From Streptomyces hygroscopicus (lineage in GTDB: Bacteria > Actinomycetota > Actinomycetes > Streptomycetales > Streptomycetaceae), in assembly GCA_002021875.1 (NCBI GenBank), contig CP018627.1, positions 11,346,001 through 11,410,000 of the forward strand: a stretch of DNA of 64,000 nt, read 5' to 3'. Below are positions 51,574-60,993 of the stretch, in pieces (position 1 is the first letter of the stretch; each line of letters starts with the position of its first letter). The notes under the pieces are model-generated. The model did no database searches, was not told the origin of the DNA, and was given only the letters and a program-made list of their open reading frames with translations. The position numbers and the translations under genes are program-made.

Positions 51574-53060
51574 TACCTGACAACGATCTCCCGTTTGAGG
51601 ATCTTGCCGGTTGCTCCTTTGGGGAGCCCGTCGGTGACCGTGACGATGCGCGGGTACTTGTAGGCAGCAACCCGCTGTTTGACGTAATCGCGTATCTGAC
51701 CAGCCGTGGTTTGTGCGCCTTCCCGGAGCGTTACCACGGCGGCTACCTCCTCCCCGTGGATCTTGTGCGGCACGCCGACGACAGCGGCCTCGGCGACGGC
51801 GGGGTGTTCGTAGAGCACCTCCTCGATCTCGCGCGGATAGACGTTGTATCCGCCGCGGATGATGAGGTCCTTCTTCCGGTCGACGATGAAGTAGTAGCCA
51901 TCCTCGTCGACGCGGGCGAGATCGCCACTGTGGAACCACCCGTCCCGGATGGCCTCCGCAGTCGCATCCGAACGGTTCCAGTACCCCCTCATCACGTTTT
52001 CGCCGCTGATCGCGATCTCACCGACTTCGCCCGGCCCGACCGTGGTGCCATCGTCCGCGACGAGCTTGAACTCCACCCCGCGGATGGGGAGACCGATCGA
52101 ACCGGCCTTGCGTGGCCGGTCCGGAGGGTTGAACGAAGCGACCGGCGATGTCTCCGAGAGGCCATAGCCCTCCAGCACGGTGACGCCGAATTCCCGTTCG
52201 AAGCCGTGCAGTACCTCAACCGGCAACGAAGCACCCCCGGAAACGGCCAAGCGCATCCGCGAGAGGTCGTGGCCATCGCGGATCCCGGCGTGCAGCAGGG
52301 CCGTGTACATCGTGGGGACACCCAGGAAGACGGTGACCCCGTCCCGGTCCATGATCTCCAGCGCCTTGGCCGGCTCGAACCGCGGCAGCAAGGTCAGCGT
52401 AGCGCCGGCAGCGACGGCGGTGTTGAGAGCGCAGGTCTGTCCGAAGGCGTGGAACATGGGCAGGCCGCCGAACAGCACGTCGTTCGGCCCGACATGGAGC
52501 ACTGTCGCGACCGTGGTGGCCGTGTTGGTCATCAGGTTGCGATGGGTCAGCTCAGCGCCCTTCGGGGTTCCTGTCGTGCCCGAGGTGTACAGGATCACGG
52601 CAGTGTCGTCCTCCCCCCGGTCGACGATCGCGGGAGCCGGTGCGGTGGCTCGCATGAGATTGTCGAATGCCGCGGGGTCGGTGACCAGACGCTCGACGCC
52701 GACCTCTGCCGCGGCCGTCGCGACCTCATCCGCGAACAGCGGGAACGTCACCACGATGCGGGACCCGGAATCCCGGAGGATGAACGCGATTTCGCATGCC
52801 TTCAACAGCGGGTTCATCGGCACCACTACGCCGCCTGCGCGGAGGACCCCGTAGTAAACGACGGGGAAATAGGTGACGTTGGGCATCACCAGCGCGACGC
52901 GATCGCCCGGGCGCACGCCCTTGGCGTGCAACAGTGTGGCGACCCGGGCGCTGGCATCGTTCAGTTGGGCATAGGTGACGTGGATCTCGTCCTGGCGAAT
53001 GGCGACTCGGTGCCCATCGGCCCAAGCCGATTCCGCCAGGAGTGCGGCGAGGTTGTTCAT
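51570..53060 (-). CDS. Acyl-CoA ligase (ANL superfamily)
   Basis: A 496-aa adenylate-forming ligase: AVILYTSGTTGTPKGAELTH (P-loop-like motif A3), LEGYGLSETSPVASFN (A5), HSGDLARVDEDGYYFIVDRK (A7-A8) and a C-terminal Lys in PKGATGKILKREIV (A10). It activates a carboxylic acid as a CoA thioester. Start MNNLAALLAE at 53060 overlaps the dioxygenase stop (ATGA). The TAG stop sits on the border of the IS elements, and the A10 motif is intact just before it. It is probably the activating enzyme of the catabolic locus that continues to 60.8 kb. Confidence 0.88.
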   Translation of the reverse strand: MNNLAALLAESAWADGHRVAIRQDEIHVTYAQLNDASARVATLLHAKGVRPGDRVALVMPNVTYFPVVYYGVLRAGGVVVPMNPLLKACEIAFILRDSGSRIVVTFPLFADEVATAAAEVGVERLVTDPAAFDNLMRATAPAPAIVDRGEDDTAVILYTSGTTGTPKGAELTHRNLMTNTATTVATVLHVGPNDVLFGGLPMFHAFGQTCALNTAVAAGATLTLLPRFEPAKALEIMDRDGVTVFLGVPTMYTALLHAGIRDGHDLSRMRLAVSGGASLPVEVLHGFEREFGVTVLEGYGLSETSPVASFNPPDRPRKAGSIGLPIRGVEFKLVADDGTTVGPGEVGEIAISGENVMRGYWNRSDATAEAIRDGWFHSGDLARVDEDGYYFIVDRKKDLIIRGGYNVYPREIEEVLYEHPAVAEAAVVGVPHKIHGEEVAAVVTLREGAQTTAGQIRDYVKQRVAAYKYPRIVTVTDGLPKGATGKILKREIVVRY

Positions 53061-54175
53061 ACGGCTCCCCTCAAAATCTGGGATAGTGGCGGTCGCCGCA
53101 GGCGGCGGGAGCCGCCGAGGCCGGCGGTGTGCTGTCTCGCGATCACGTCGCGGGGGGCGATCCCGCCGATGCCGGGGCCGTCGGTGACGTGCGGATCGCC
53201 CCAGAAGTCCGGCGGCAGGTCGCGCCCCTGCCGCAAGGCCAGCCACAGTCGCAGCACGTGGCGCTTCCGCTCGGCCTCGGTGTGGTCCTCGTACTCCGTG
53301 CGGGAATGAAGCACCGCGTGGTTGTTCAGCAGCAGCAGGTCGCCCACTTCGAAGTCGACGTCAAGCCGAAGCTCGGGGGACCCCGCCAGTTCGTCGATGA
53401 GATCGAACAGCTCCACGTCCGCCGGCTCCAGACGGGGGACCTCGCGGAAGCGCTGTGCGGATTCGAGGTAACTGCGGTTGTAGCGGATGCTGAGCTTGCC
53501 CCCGTACCAGCACGCGAGCGGAACCGCGTAGTACGCCCTCTCGCCAGGGGCCTGCTCCTCCCGACGATCGAGGAAATGCCTGCGGTACAGGCGCTCGACC
53601 AGCTCCGGTCGCCGCGCCAGCACGGCGTTGTAGATCGCGGCAGAGCTGACGACCGCGGTGCGTGCGCCGGAGCGGGCTGATCGCAAGCAGAGCAGCCCGA
53701 GGACATCAGAGCCGTCGGTGTGGAACGGCAACCCTTCCCTGGTCTGATAGCCGCGCGTCGCGGGGTCAGCCATGGTTCGGCCGGTGTCCCGGGCGTGGCC
53801 GAGCACGTGGCCTGCCGCGTTCTGAGACACCGGAGTACCCAGGTGCTGATTCAGTCCCCAGAAAATGGTGCTCGCCGCCGCCCGGCTGTACCGCTCGACC
53901 GGAATGCGTTTGATGAGCACGAAGCCGTGTCCGTTCTCCAGCACGTCGGCGATGCGCTCCAACTCTCCGGCCAGGGTCGGCAGCGGAAAGTCGCCGGCGC
54001 TCACCTTCAACAGCGGAACGCCCCGATCGCGCACCACGCGCAGAGCCGCCTCGAGCTCGTCGATCTGCGCCGGTGTGAGCCGCAGGACCCACTCGTCGGA
54101 GTCCGCCAAGTCCGGGCCGTTCCACACGGCCGACCCGGTGTAGGACCGGCGCAGCATCTTGATCACGCTGGTCAT
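53057..54175 (-). CDS. TauD/TfdA-family Fe(II)/2-oxoglutarate dioxygenase
   Basis: A 372-aa enzyme with the iron triad: H-x-D in LPFHTDGSDVLGLLCLRSA (about 149-151), the distal His in LLLNNHAVLHSRTEY (about 284) and a 2-oxoglutarate-binding Arg in RKRHVLRLWLAL (about 303). The N-terminal WNGPDLADSDEWVLRLTPAQ is characteristic of one TauD subgroup whose members hydroxylate various carboxylic acids. ATG 54175 has GGGAGG upstream. It forms a two-gene operon with the ligase, divergent from the AraC regulator. Confidence 0.85.
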   Translation of the reverse strand: MTSVIKMLRRSYTGSAVWNGPDLADSDEWVLRLTPAQIDELEAALRVVRDRGVPLLKVSAGDFPLPTLAGELERIADVLENGHGFVLIKRIPVERYSRAAASTIFWGLNQHLGTPVSQNAAGHVLGHARDTGRTMADPATRGYQTREGLPFHTDGSDVLGLLCLRSARSGARTAVVSSAAIYNAVLARRPELVERLYRRHFLDRREEQAPGERAYYAVPLACWYGGKLSIRYNRSYLESAQRFREVPRLEPADVELFDLIDELAGSPELRLDVDFEVGDLLLLNNHAVLHSRTEYEDHTEAERKRHVLRLWLALRQGRDLPPDFWGDPHVTDGPGIGGIAPRDVIARQHTAGLGGSRRLRRPPLSQILRGAV

Positions 54176-54372
54176 GGTGGCCTCCCTGGGATCGTGTGTC
54201 CGTCGAGTCGGTGTCACGGGTGGCGTTCTCCGTGGATTTCCGGTCGGCTGGGGTGCCGAATGCCGGGCGGTGAGCTTTCGCGGCGATGCAACGTTAGGTC
54301 GCGATCTGGCGTACTGCTTGACCTGGCATGACATGTGACTTACCAATGGGGGACAACCGCTGGAGAACGCCC

Positions 54373-55395
54373 ATGAAGCCCCTCGTCCGCAACGCGGCGC
54401 TGAACAGCTACGTCGAGCTCAGCCGGTCACTCGGCATCGACCCGCGGATCCTGATGAAGCGGGTGGGGCTGGACCCCGTCGGCCTCGCGGTCCAGGACAG
54501 ATGGATTTCCGGTGTGGCCGTGACCCAGCTGCTCGAGCTCTCGGCGGCGGCCTCGTGCCGCGAGGACTTCGGCCTGCTCCTGGCTGAGCGCCGCCGCCTC
54601 TCCAACCTTGGCCCCATCAGCCTGGTCATACGTGAGGAGCCTGATGTCCGGAGCGCGGTCGAGCTTCTCGTCCGCCATGAGCACATGTACAACGAGATGC
54701 TCCACAGTCGGCTCTCCGCGGCGAACGGCCTGGCCACCCTCAAAGTGGCCCTGGAGCCGGGTGAGGCCATGCCGGCCCGCCAGGCCATAGAGCTGGCCGT
54801 GGGTGTCTTCCACCAGGTCCTCCGCGGTTTCCTCGGTGCTCGGTGGCAGTCGGTGTCCGTGTGTTTCACGCACAGCGCACCATCAGACATCGGGACACAT
54901 CGGCGCGTTTTCGGTCCCGTGGTGGAGTTCGACCGGGAATTCAACGGGATTGTCTTCTATGCCAGTGATCTCAGCGTTCCCAACCACATGTCGGACCCGC
55001 TGCTCCACACTTACGCACGGCAGTATTTCGACTCCATCGCGGTCTCGAGGGACACGACCGTGGCGGATCGCGTGCGCGAGTTGATCGAAGTCCTGCTGCC
55101 GACCGGGCGCTGTTCGATCGAGCAGGTCGCCTGCAGCCTCGGCGTCGACCGGAGAACCGTTCACCGGCACCTGTCGGCCTCGGGCGAGTCGTTCTCCTCC
55201 CTCCTGAACACGACGCGCACTCAGCTCGCGGAGCAACTCGTGGCGAACCAGCGCCGCTCGTTGACAGAGATCTCCGGGCTGCTGGGGTTCTCCGCACCGA
55301 GCGCCTTCTCACGGTGGTTCAGCGAACGGTTCGGTTGCAGCCCGAGGGAGTGGCGTCTCCGGCGGACGAGGCGGCAGCACTCGGGCGAGGAGTGA
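54373..55395 (+). CDS. AraC-family transcriptional regulator
   Basis: A 340-aa regulator with an N-terminal AraC ligand domain of the Arabinose_bd type (YVELSRSLGIDPRILMKRVG, LGPISLVIREEPDVRSAVEL) and a C-terminal double HTH (SIEQVACSLGVDRRTVHRHL; LTEISGLLGFSAPSAFSRWF, then FGCSPREWR). Start MKPLVRNAAL at 54373 is the family start; an in-frame ATG at 54346 exists. It lies between the divergent dioxygenase-ligase pair and the BKACE operon and probably activates both. Confidence 0.85.
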   Translation: MKPLVRNAALNSYVELSRSLGIDPRILMKRVGLDPVGLAVQDRWISGVAVTQLLELSAAASCREDFGLLLAERRRLSNLGPISLVIREEPDVRSAVELLVRHEHMYNEMLHSRLSAANGLATLKVALEPGEAMPARQAIELAVGVFHQVLRGFLGARWQSVSVCFTHSAPSDIGTHRRVFGPVVEFDREFNGIVFYASDLSVPNHMSDPLLHTYARQYFDSIAVSRDTTVADRVRELIEVLLPTGRCSIEQVACSLGVDRRTVHRHLSASGESFSSLLNTTRTQLAEQLVANQRRSLTEISGLLGFSAPSAFSRWFSERFGCSPREWRLRRTRRQHSGEE

Positions 55396-55756
55396 CCACC
55401 AGGCGATCCGTCGCCTCGGCTTGAGCCTCGATTCGAGGCCGGGGCGACGTCGGCTGGGGAGGCCGGTCCCCAAGTGATAAGTCGGATGTCACCGGCGGTC
55501 AAGCGGGTGGCGTAACCGGCCCTTAACGTTGCCTTACCGCAAGGGACACCGCCGACCTCACCAGGACGGGCAGAGACCCTGCCCGCGGCCGCATGCTCCC
55601 TGCCGGGACCCGCTGGTCGTATCCGAGCCCCTAGCGAGCCCGGGAATCCCGTCCGCAATCCCGCTTCGACCCTCGCCGTCCTCCTCAGACGTTGCATCGC
55701 ATGCGGCGATGCATACGGCGCGGCGAGCGAAGACCATCCGACAAAGGAGATGGACC
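55396..55756. other. Intergenic region before the BKACE gene
   Basis: About 360 bp. It probably contains the promoter and AraC site of the downstream operon, but no repeat is clear enough to name. An open frame passes through it without recognisable product. Confidence 0.45.
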
Positions 55757-56815
55757 GTGCACTTCTTCGATGACTCCCTGTACCCGGAGAACCAGGAGAA
55801 GCTGGTCATCCAGGCCGCGCCCTACGGGCCGGAGTGGCTGCCCGGTGACGCCGATGACCTCCCGCTCACGATGGACGAGCACGTGCAGGCGGCGGTCGAC
55901 TGCTACAACGCCGGCGCCACCGTGCTGCACATTCACGTGCGCGAGCTGGACGGCCACGGCTCCAAGCGCATGTCCATGTTCAACGAGCTGATGGCCCGGC
56001 TGCGCGAGGCCGTGCCGGACATGGTCCTGCAGATCGGCGGGTCGATCTCCTTCGCCCCCGAGGACGAGGGCTCCGGCGCGAAGTGGCTCAGCTACGACAC
56101 CCGCCACATGCTGGCCGACATCACCCCCCATCCGGACCAGGTCACGATCGCGATCAACACCAACCAGATGAACATCGTCGAGCTCTTCGACGACGAGGAC
56201 ATCGAGGGCACCTCGATCTCCAAGCCGGCGTACTACCAGGCCTACCGGGACATGGTGGTCGAGGCCGGACCGGAGTTCTACCTCGAGCACCTCGAGCGGC
56301 TCCGCGCCAACGGCATCCAGCCGCACTTCCAGCTCGCCAACCTGTCACAGCTGGAGACCGTGGAGCGGCTGATCCGCAAGGGCAGCTATCACGGCCCGCT
56401 GGTGCTCAACTACGTCGCGATCGGCGGCGGGTTCGCCGGCCGGCACCCGGCCGACCTGGTCGAGTTCATCCGCCGCGTCCCGGACGGGGCGGTGCTCACG
56501 ATCGAAGCCTCCATGCGCGCGGTGGCGCCGATGAACGCGATCGGCATCGCCCTGGGCACCCATGTGCGGGTGGGCAACGAGGACAACCTGTGGCGGCACA
56601 AGGGCGAGCGGATCTCGTCCGTGGCGCAGGTCGAGCAGATGGTCCAGATCGCGAACGTGCTCGGCCGGGAGATCGCCACCGGACAGGAGGCGAAGAAGAT
56701 CTACAAGATCGGCGAGTGGTACTCGGACACCGACGAGACCCTGGCCCAGCTCGGCATGGTGCCCAACCGCCGTCCCGGCCGGCGCGGCTCCATGCTGCGC
56801 GACATCAAGAACTGA
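55757..56815 (+). CDS. Beta-keto acid cleavage enzyme (BKACE, DUF849 family)
   Basis: A 352-aa TIM-barrel enzyme. ATVLHIHVRELDGHGSKRMS (about residues 53-72) holds the zinc ligands His58 and His60 and the family HxHxR motif; LQIGGSISFAPEDEG, PHFQLANLSQLETVERLIRK and VGNEDNLWRHKGE complete the signature. BKACE enzymes condense a beta-keto acid with acetyl-CoA, giving acetoacetate and a new acyl-CoA. GTG 55757 has AAAGGAGA upstream. The keto acid used here is unknown; the neighbouring dioxygenases and oxidoreductase may generate it. Confidence 0.88.
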   Translation: MHFFDDSLYPENQEKLVIQAAPYGPEWLPGDADDLPLTMDEHVQAAVDCYNAGATVLHIHVRELDGHGSKRMSMFNELMARLREAVPDMVLQIGGSISFAPEDEGSGAKWLSYDTRHMLADITPHPDQVTIAINTNQMNIVELFDDEDIEGTSISKPAYYQAYRDMVVEAGPEFYLEHLERLRANGIQPHFQLANLSQLETVERLIRKGSYHGPLVLNYVAIGGGFAGRHPADLVEFIRRVPDGAVLTIEASMRAVAPMNAIGIALGTHVRVGNEDNLWRHKGERISSVAQVEQMVQIANVLGREIATGQEAKKIYKIGEWYSDTDETLAQLGMVPNRRPGRRGSMLRDIKN

Positions 56816-56920
56816 CCCAACCCGTTAGCGGCGGTCGCGGAACCAGCACGGCATCCGCCCCGGCCGATTCCGCCCTCGGCCCGTGACCGCCACCCCGCAC
56901 ATGAGTAAACGGAGCAACTT

Positions 56921-57892
56921 GTGGCACATGCCATTCGCTTCCACGAGACCGGTGGCCCGGACGTCCTGAAGTGGGAAGAGGTCGCCGTCGGTGACCCGGG
57001 CCCGGACGAGGTACGGATCCGGCACATCGCCGTCGGACTCAACTTCGCCGACACCTACTTCCGTACCGGCCTGTACCCGGCTCCGCTGCCCGCGGGGCTC
57101 GGCGTGGAGGCTTCCGGTGTGATCGAGGCAGTGGGCCAGGACGTCACGCATGTCGCCGTAGGCGATCGCGTGACCTACACCGGCAGCCCGCTGGGCGCGT
57201 ACAGCACGGAGCGGGTCATGCCCGCGGACTCGCTGATCAAGCTGCCGGAGGAGATCAGCTGCGAGACCGCCGCGGCGATGACCATGCGCGGCCTCACCTC
57301 GTCCTACCTGCTGCGCCGTATCCATCCCTTGAAGTCCGGCGACACCGTACTGCTCCACGCGGCGGCCGGCGGCGTCGGCCTGATCTTCTCCCAGTGGGCC
57401 AAGCTGCTCGGCATCACCGTGATCGGCACGGTCTCCAGCGGGGAGAAGGCCGAGATCGCCCGCGCCCACGGCTGCGATCACATCATCTACTACCGTCGCG
57501 AGAACGTGGCCGAGCGGGTGCGCGAGCTGACCGGTGGCAAGGGTGTCCCGGTCGTCTTCGACAGCGTCGGCAAGGACACCGTCGCCGGATCCATGGCCTC
57601 GCTGCAGCGCCGCGGCCTGCTGGTGTGCTTCGGTACGGCCTCCGGTGTCCCGCCGCTCGACGCCATGCAACTGGCCATCCACGGCTCGCTGTTCGTGACC
57701 CGGCCGGCGCTGGCCGACTACATAGCCGAACCGGCCGAACGGGCCGCGCTGGCGGGCGAGCTGTTCGGACATGTCGCGGCCGGCCGCATCAAGATCGAGA
57801 TCAATCAGCGTTACGCCCTCCAGGACGCGGTGCAGGCACATCGCGAAATGGAGGCGGGACGAACTACGGGATCTTCAGTCTTCGTCCTCTGA
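56921..57892 (+). CDS. Quinone oxidoreductase-like medium-chain dehydrogenase (zinc-free)
   Basis: A 323-aa MDR enzyme: GLGVEASGVIEAVGQDVTHV, YTGSPLGAYSTERVM and the NADPH-binding loop LLHAAAGGVGLIFSQWAKLL (about 145-164) followed by GVPVVFDSVGKDT. Zinc ligands are absent, as in zeta-crystallin-type quinone reductases. GTG 56921 with GGAG 7-10 bp upstream. It lies in the BKACE operon; reduction or oxidation of an unsaturated intermediate is possible but unproven. Confidence 0.85.
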   Translation: MAHAIRFHETGGPDVLKWEEVAVGDPGPDEVRIRHIAVGLNFADTYFRTGLYPAPLPAGLGVEASGVIEAVGQDVTHVAVGDRVTYTGSPLGAYSTERVMPADSLIKLPEEISCETAAAMTMRGLTSSYLLRRIHPLKSGDTVLLHAAAGGVGLIFSQWAKLLGITVIGTVSSGEKAEIARAHGCDHIIYYRRENVAERVRELTGGKGVPVVFDSVGKDTVAGSMASLQRRGLLVCFGTASGVPPLDAMQLAIHGSLFVTRPALADYIAEPAERAALAGELFGHVAAGRIKIEINQRYALQDAVQAHREMEAGRTTGSSVFVL

Positions 57893-57932
57893 GCACACCG
57901 TGTCCCCCTCAGCCATCCCAGGAGTGAGCACC

Positions 57933-58853
57933 ATGCCCCAGACCATCCCCATGGCGAAAGACGACGCGCCGGCCCTGGTGCGCCCGAGCGTCCTCCGCAC
58001 CTCCCTCACCGTTGAGCCGCTTACCTGCACCATCGGCGCCGAACTCTTCGGCGTGAACCTCGGCGACGCCGCACGCGACGACGATCTGTTCGCCGAGATC
58101 AAGAATCTGCTGCTGCAGCACAAGGTCCTGTTCGTGCGCAACCAGGACATCACCCGTGCCGAGCACGTCGCCTTCGCCTCGCGCTTCGGCCCGCTGGAGG
58201 ACCACCCGGTGCTCGGCAGCGACCCGGACAACCCTGGGCTGGTCCGCATATACAAGGACCTGGACAGCAAGCCCGAGCACTACGAGAACGCGCTCCACTG
58301 CGACGCGACCTGGCGGGAGTGCCCGCCCATGGGAGCCGTGCTGCGCTGCGTCGAGGGGCCCGAGGTGGGCGGCGACACGATCTGGGTCAACATGGCCGAG
58401 GCATATCGCAGGCTGCCCGAGCAGATCAAGACGCAGATCGCCGACCTGCGCGCACGACACAGCATCGAAGCGACCTTCGGTGCCCGCATGCCGATGGAGC
58501 GGCGCCACCAGCTGAAGGCCCAGTACCCGGACCCGGAGCACCCGGTGGTGCGTACCCACCCCGAGACCGGCGAGAAGATCCTCTTCGTCAACGCCTACAC
58601 CACTCACCTCGTGAACTACCACACGCCCGAGAACGTGCGCTTCGGCCAGGACTACGCGCCCGGGGCGAGCAACCTCCTGAACTACCTGATCAGCCAGGCG
58701 GCCGTCCCCGAGTACCAGGTGCGCTGGCGCTGGCAGAACAACAGCTTCGCCATCTGGGACAACCGCTCCACACAGCACTACGCCGTTCAGGACTACTGGC
58801 CCGCCGTCCGCAAGATGGAGCGCGCCGGAATCGTTGGTGACCGGACCTTCTGA
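57933..58853 (+). CDS. TauD/TfdA-family dioxygenase (second copy in locus)
   Basis: A 306-aa dioxygenase with His122/Asp124 (ALHCDATWRECPP), distal His282 (STQHYAVQDYW) and the Arg region RKMERAGIVGD. TCTIGAELFGVNLGDA and HPETGEKILFVNAYTTHLVN fit the TauD/alkylsulfatase-type group. It is only distantly related to the dioxygenase at 53-54 kb. AGGAG precedes the ATG. It could oxidise sulfonates, sulfate esters or carboxylic acids; the neighbouring ligase and BKACE favour a carboxylic acid (inference). Confidence 0.85.
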   Translation: MPQTIPMAKDDAPALVRPSVLRTSLTVEPLTCTIGAELFGVNLGDAARDDDLFAEIKNLLLQHKVLFVRNQDITRAEHVAFASRFGPLEDHPVLGSDPDNPGLVRIYKDLDSKPEHYENALHCDATWRECPPMGAVLRCVEGPEVGGDTIWVNMAEAYRRLPEQIKTQIADLRARHSIEATFGARMPMERRHQLKAQYPDPEHPVVRTHPETGEKILFVNAYTTHLVNYHTPENVRFGQDYAPGASNLLNYLISQAAVPEYQVRWRWQNNSFAIWDNRSTQHYAVQDYWPAVRKMERAGIVGDRTF

Positions 58854-58883
58854 GCCCTGGCCGACGACCGAAAGGTGACGCCC

Positions 58884-60215
58884 ATGGGACTGCACACGAC
58901 CGCCATGAAGGCGCCGGAGACGTCTCCCGTCACACCGGCCGTATCCCGCGGCTATGCCTGGCTGGTGTTCGCCCTGAGTTTCGGGCTTCTGCTGTCCGAC
59001 TACATGTCGCGACAGGTCCTCAACGCCGTCTTTCCTCAGCTGAAGGCCGAATGGCTGGTCTCCGACTCCCAGTTGGGGTCGCTCAGCGGCATCGTGGCCC
59101 TGATGGTCGGTGTGCTCACCTTCCCCCTGTCGCTCCTCGCGGACCGGTGGGGCAGGGTCAAGATGCTGGTGATCGCCGCAGTGGTGTGGAGTCTGGCGAC
59201 TTTGGGCTGTGCCGTTTCCGCCAGCTACGGCCAGATGTTCGTGGGCCGGTTCATGGTGGGCGTCGGAGAGGCGGCCTACGGGAGTGTCGGTATCGCGGTG
59301 GTCCTCAGCGTCTTCCCCGTCCGTCTGCGGGCCACGCTCTCCGGCGCGTTCATGGCGGGAGGGTCGTTCGGATCCGTGCTGGGCGTGTCGGTCGGCGGCG
59401 TCATAGGCGAGGCGTACGGCTGGCGCTGGGCGTTCGGTGTCATGGGGGCCTTCGGACTGGTGCTGGCCGCGGTCTACGGTCTCGTGGTCACCGAGAAGAG
59501 GCTCGGGTCGGCCGCGAGCAAGAACAGCGGCCGGCCCGGTGAACGTGCTCCCCTCGGGCCCCAGCTGCGGCGGCTGTTCTCCTCGGTCTCCGTCGTCTGT
59601 GCCTACATCGGCAGCGGGGCCCAGATGTTCCTCACGATGGCCTTGCTGGCCTGGATGCCCAGCTTCCTCAACCGCTACTACGACATGGCCACCGCGAAGG
59701 CCGGGTTGGCTGCCGGGGGCTTTGCGCTGCTCAGCGGCACGGGAATGATCCTCTGGGGGGTCGTCGCGGACCGCCTCAGCAAGGGGGCCGGGATCCGGAA
59801 GTGGACCGTTGCGACCGCCTGCAGCCTCGGGTCGCTCGTTCTGCTGATGACCGCATTCCAGCTGCCCACCGGGCCGCCGCAGCTCATACTGATCGCTGCC
59901 GGGACCCTGGTGGTCGGCGGCACCGCCGGCCCGGCGGCTGCCATGGTGGCGAGGCTGACCCCGGCCGCCATCGCGGCGACGGCCATGGCCACACTCACCC
60001 TGGCCAACAGTCTGCTCGGGCTCGCCCCGGGGCCCGCGGTGACCGGCATGCTCGCGGACCGCTGGGGTCTGCTCGGCGCGCTGAAGGTGGTTCCGCTGGT
60101 CGCGCTCGCAGGCAGCATGGCCTTCGCCATCGGCAGGTCCTCCTACGAAAAAGATCTGCGCCGCCTGGGGCTACTCCCCGACCCGGCGGTCACGACCCCG
60201 GAGTATTCGTCATGA
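58884..60215 (+). CDS. MFS transporter
   Basis: A 443-aa membrane protein with 12 predicted helices. The loop 2-3 signature is present as LADRWGRVKMLVIAAVVWSL (about 84-103), and its second copy as VVADRLSKGAGIRKW after helix 8. YMSRQVLNAVFPQLKAEWLV in helix 1 resembles the anion/aromatic acid symporter group. AAAGG lies 8 bp before ATG 58884. It is probably the importer of the substrate used by this catabolic operon. Confidence 0.88.
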   Translation: MGLHTTAMKAPETSPVTPAVSRGYAWLVFALSFGLLLSDYMSRQVLNAVFPQLKAEWLVSDSQLGSLSGIVALMVGVLTFPLSLLADRWGRVKMLVIAAVVWSLATLGCAVSASYGQMFVGRFMVGVGEAAYGSVGIAVVLSVFPVRLRATLSGAFMAGGSFGSVLGVSVGGVIGEAYGWRWAFGVMGAFGLVLAAVYGLVVTEKRLGSAASKNSGRPGERAPLGPQLRRLFSSVSVVCAYIGSGAQMFLTMALLAWMPSFLNRYYDMATAKAGLAAGGFALLSGTGMILWGVVADRLSKGAGIRKWTVATACSLGSLVLLMTAFQLPTGPPQLILIAAGTLVVGGTAGPAAAMVARLTPAAIAATAMATLTLANSLLGLAPGPAVTGMLADRWGLLGALKVVPLVALAGSMAFAIGRSSYEKDLRRLGLLPDPAVTTPEYSS

Positions 60216-60772
60216 GCCTCACCCCATCGCCGACGATCGTGATAGTCCCCGGACTGCGTGATCACGTGTCGGACCACTGGCAGACCATCCTCGCCAACAA
60301 GATCGAAAACTGCCGTTCGGTGCCGCCGCTGGAGAAGGACAGGCTGGCCTGCGACGCCCAGGTCGCCGCTTTGGACGGGGTGCTGTCGGACATCTCCGGC
60401 GCGGTAGTGCTGGTCGCCCACAGCGCCGGGGTGATGACCACCGTGCACTGGGCGCAACGGCACCAGCGTCCGGTCAAGGGGGCGCTGCTGGCCGCGCCGC
60501 CGGACTTCGAAAACCCGTTGCCGGAGGGCTACCCCACTCCGGAGACCTTGGGCGAAAACGGCTGGACGCCAACTCCGCGGATACCGCTGCCCTTCCCCAG
60601 CATCGTCGCAGCGAGCACCAACGATCCACTGGCCGATGCCGATCGCGTCGCCGACCTCGCGCGGACGTGGGGGAGCCGCCTCGCGGTCCTCGGCCCCGTC
60701 GGACACCTCAACCCCGCCTCCGGCTATGGCGAATGGCCTCAGGCGCAAGAATTCATCCGCGAGCTCAGCTGA
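60212..60772 (+). CDS. RBBP9/YdeN-family serine hydrolase
   Basis: A 186-aa alpha/beta hydrolase with a complete triad: Ser71 in VAHSAGVMT, Asp138 in STNDPLAD and His165 in VGHLNPASG. IVIVPGLRDHVSDHWQTILA at the start is the family signature. It overlaps the MFS stop by 4 bp (ATGA) and ends the operon before a hairpin. Family members cleave small esters; here it could release the substrate or product. Confidence 0.85.
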   Translation: MSLTPSPTIVIVPGLRDHVSDHWQTILANKIENCRSVPPLEKDRLACDAQVAALDGVLSDISGAVVLVAHSAGVMTTVHWAQRHQRPVKGALLAAPPDFENPLPEGYPTPETLGENGWTPTPRIPLPFPSIVAASTNDPLADADRVADLARTWGSRLAVLGPVGHLNPASGYGEWPQAQEFIRELS

Positions 60773-60818
60773 GCCTCGTCCGAAGTGCCCAACTGACCTG
60801 ACGTGGCGGTCTCCTCGC

Positions 60819-60851
60819 ACTCCCTCCTACTCATCCCGGGCAGGAGGGAGT
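60819..60851 (+). terminator. Terminator after the BKACE operon
   Basis: ACTCCCTCCT (60819-60828) and AGGAGGGAGT (60842-60851) pair over 10 bp with a 13-nt loop, 46 bp after the hydrolase stop. No U tract. Confidence 0.65.
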
Positions 60852-60993
60852 CGTTGGCCGGTTCACGTGGGCATCGTCAGACACGTGTGAGCGGGCCATC
60901 CGGAGCTCTGAAGGTTCCGGAGGCTCCAAAGGCACTTCCACCCCATCGGCTCCGCACTGGTCCCACCCGCACGACCCGTCCCTGGAGACTCCC

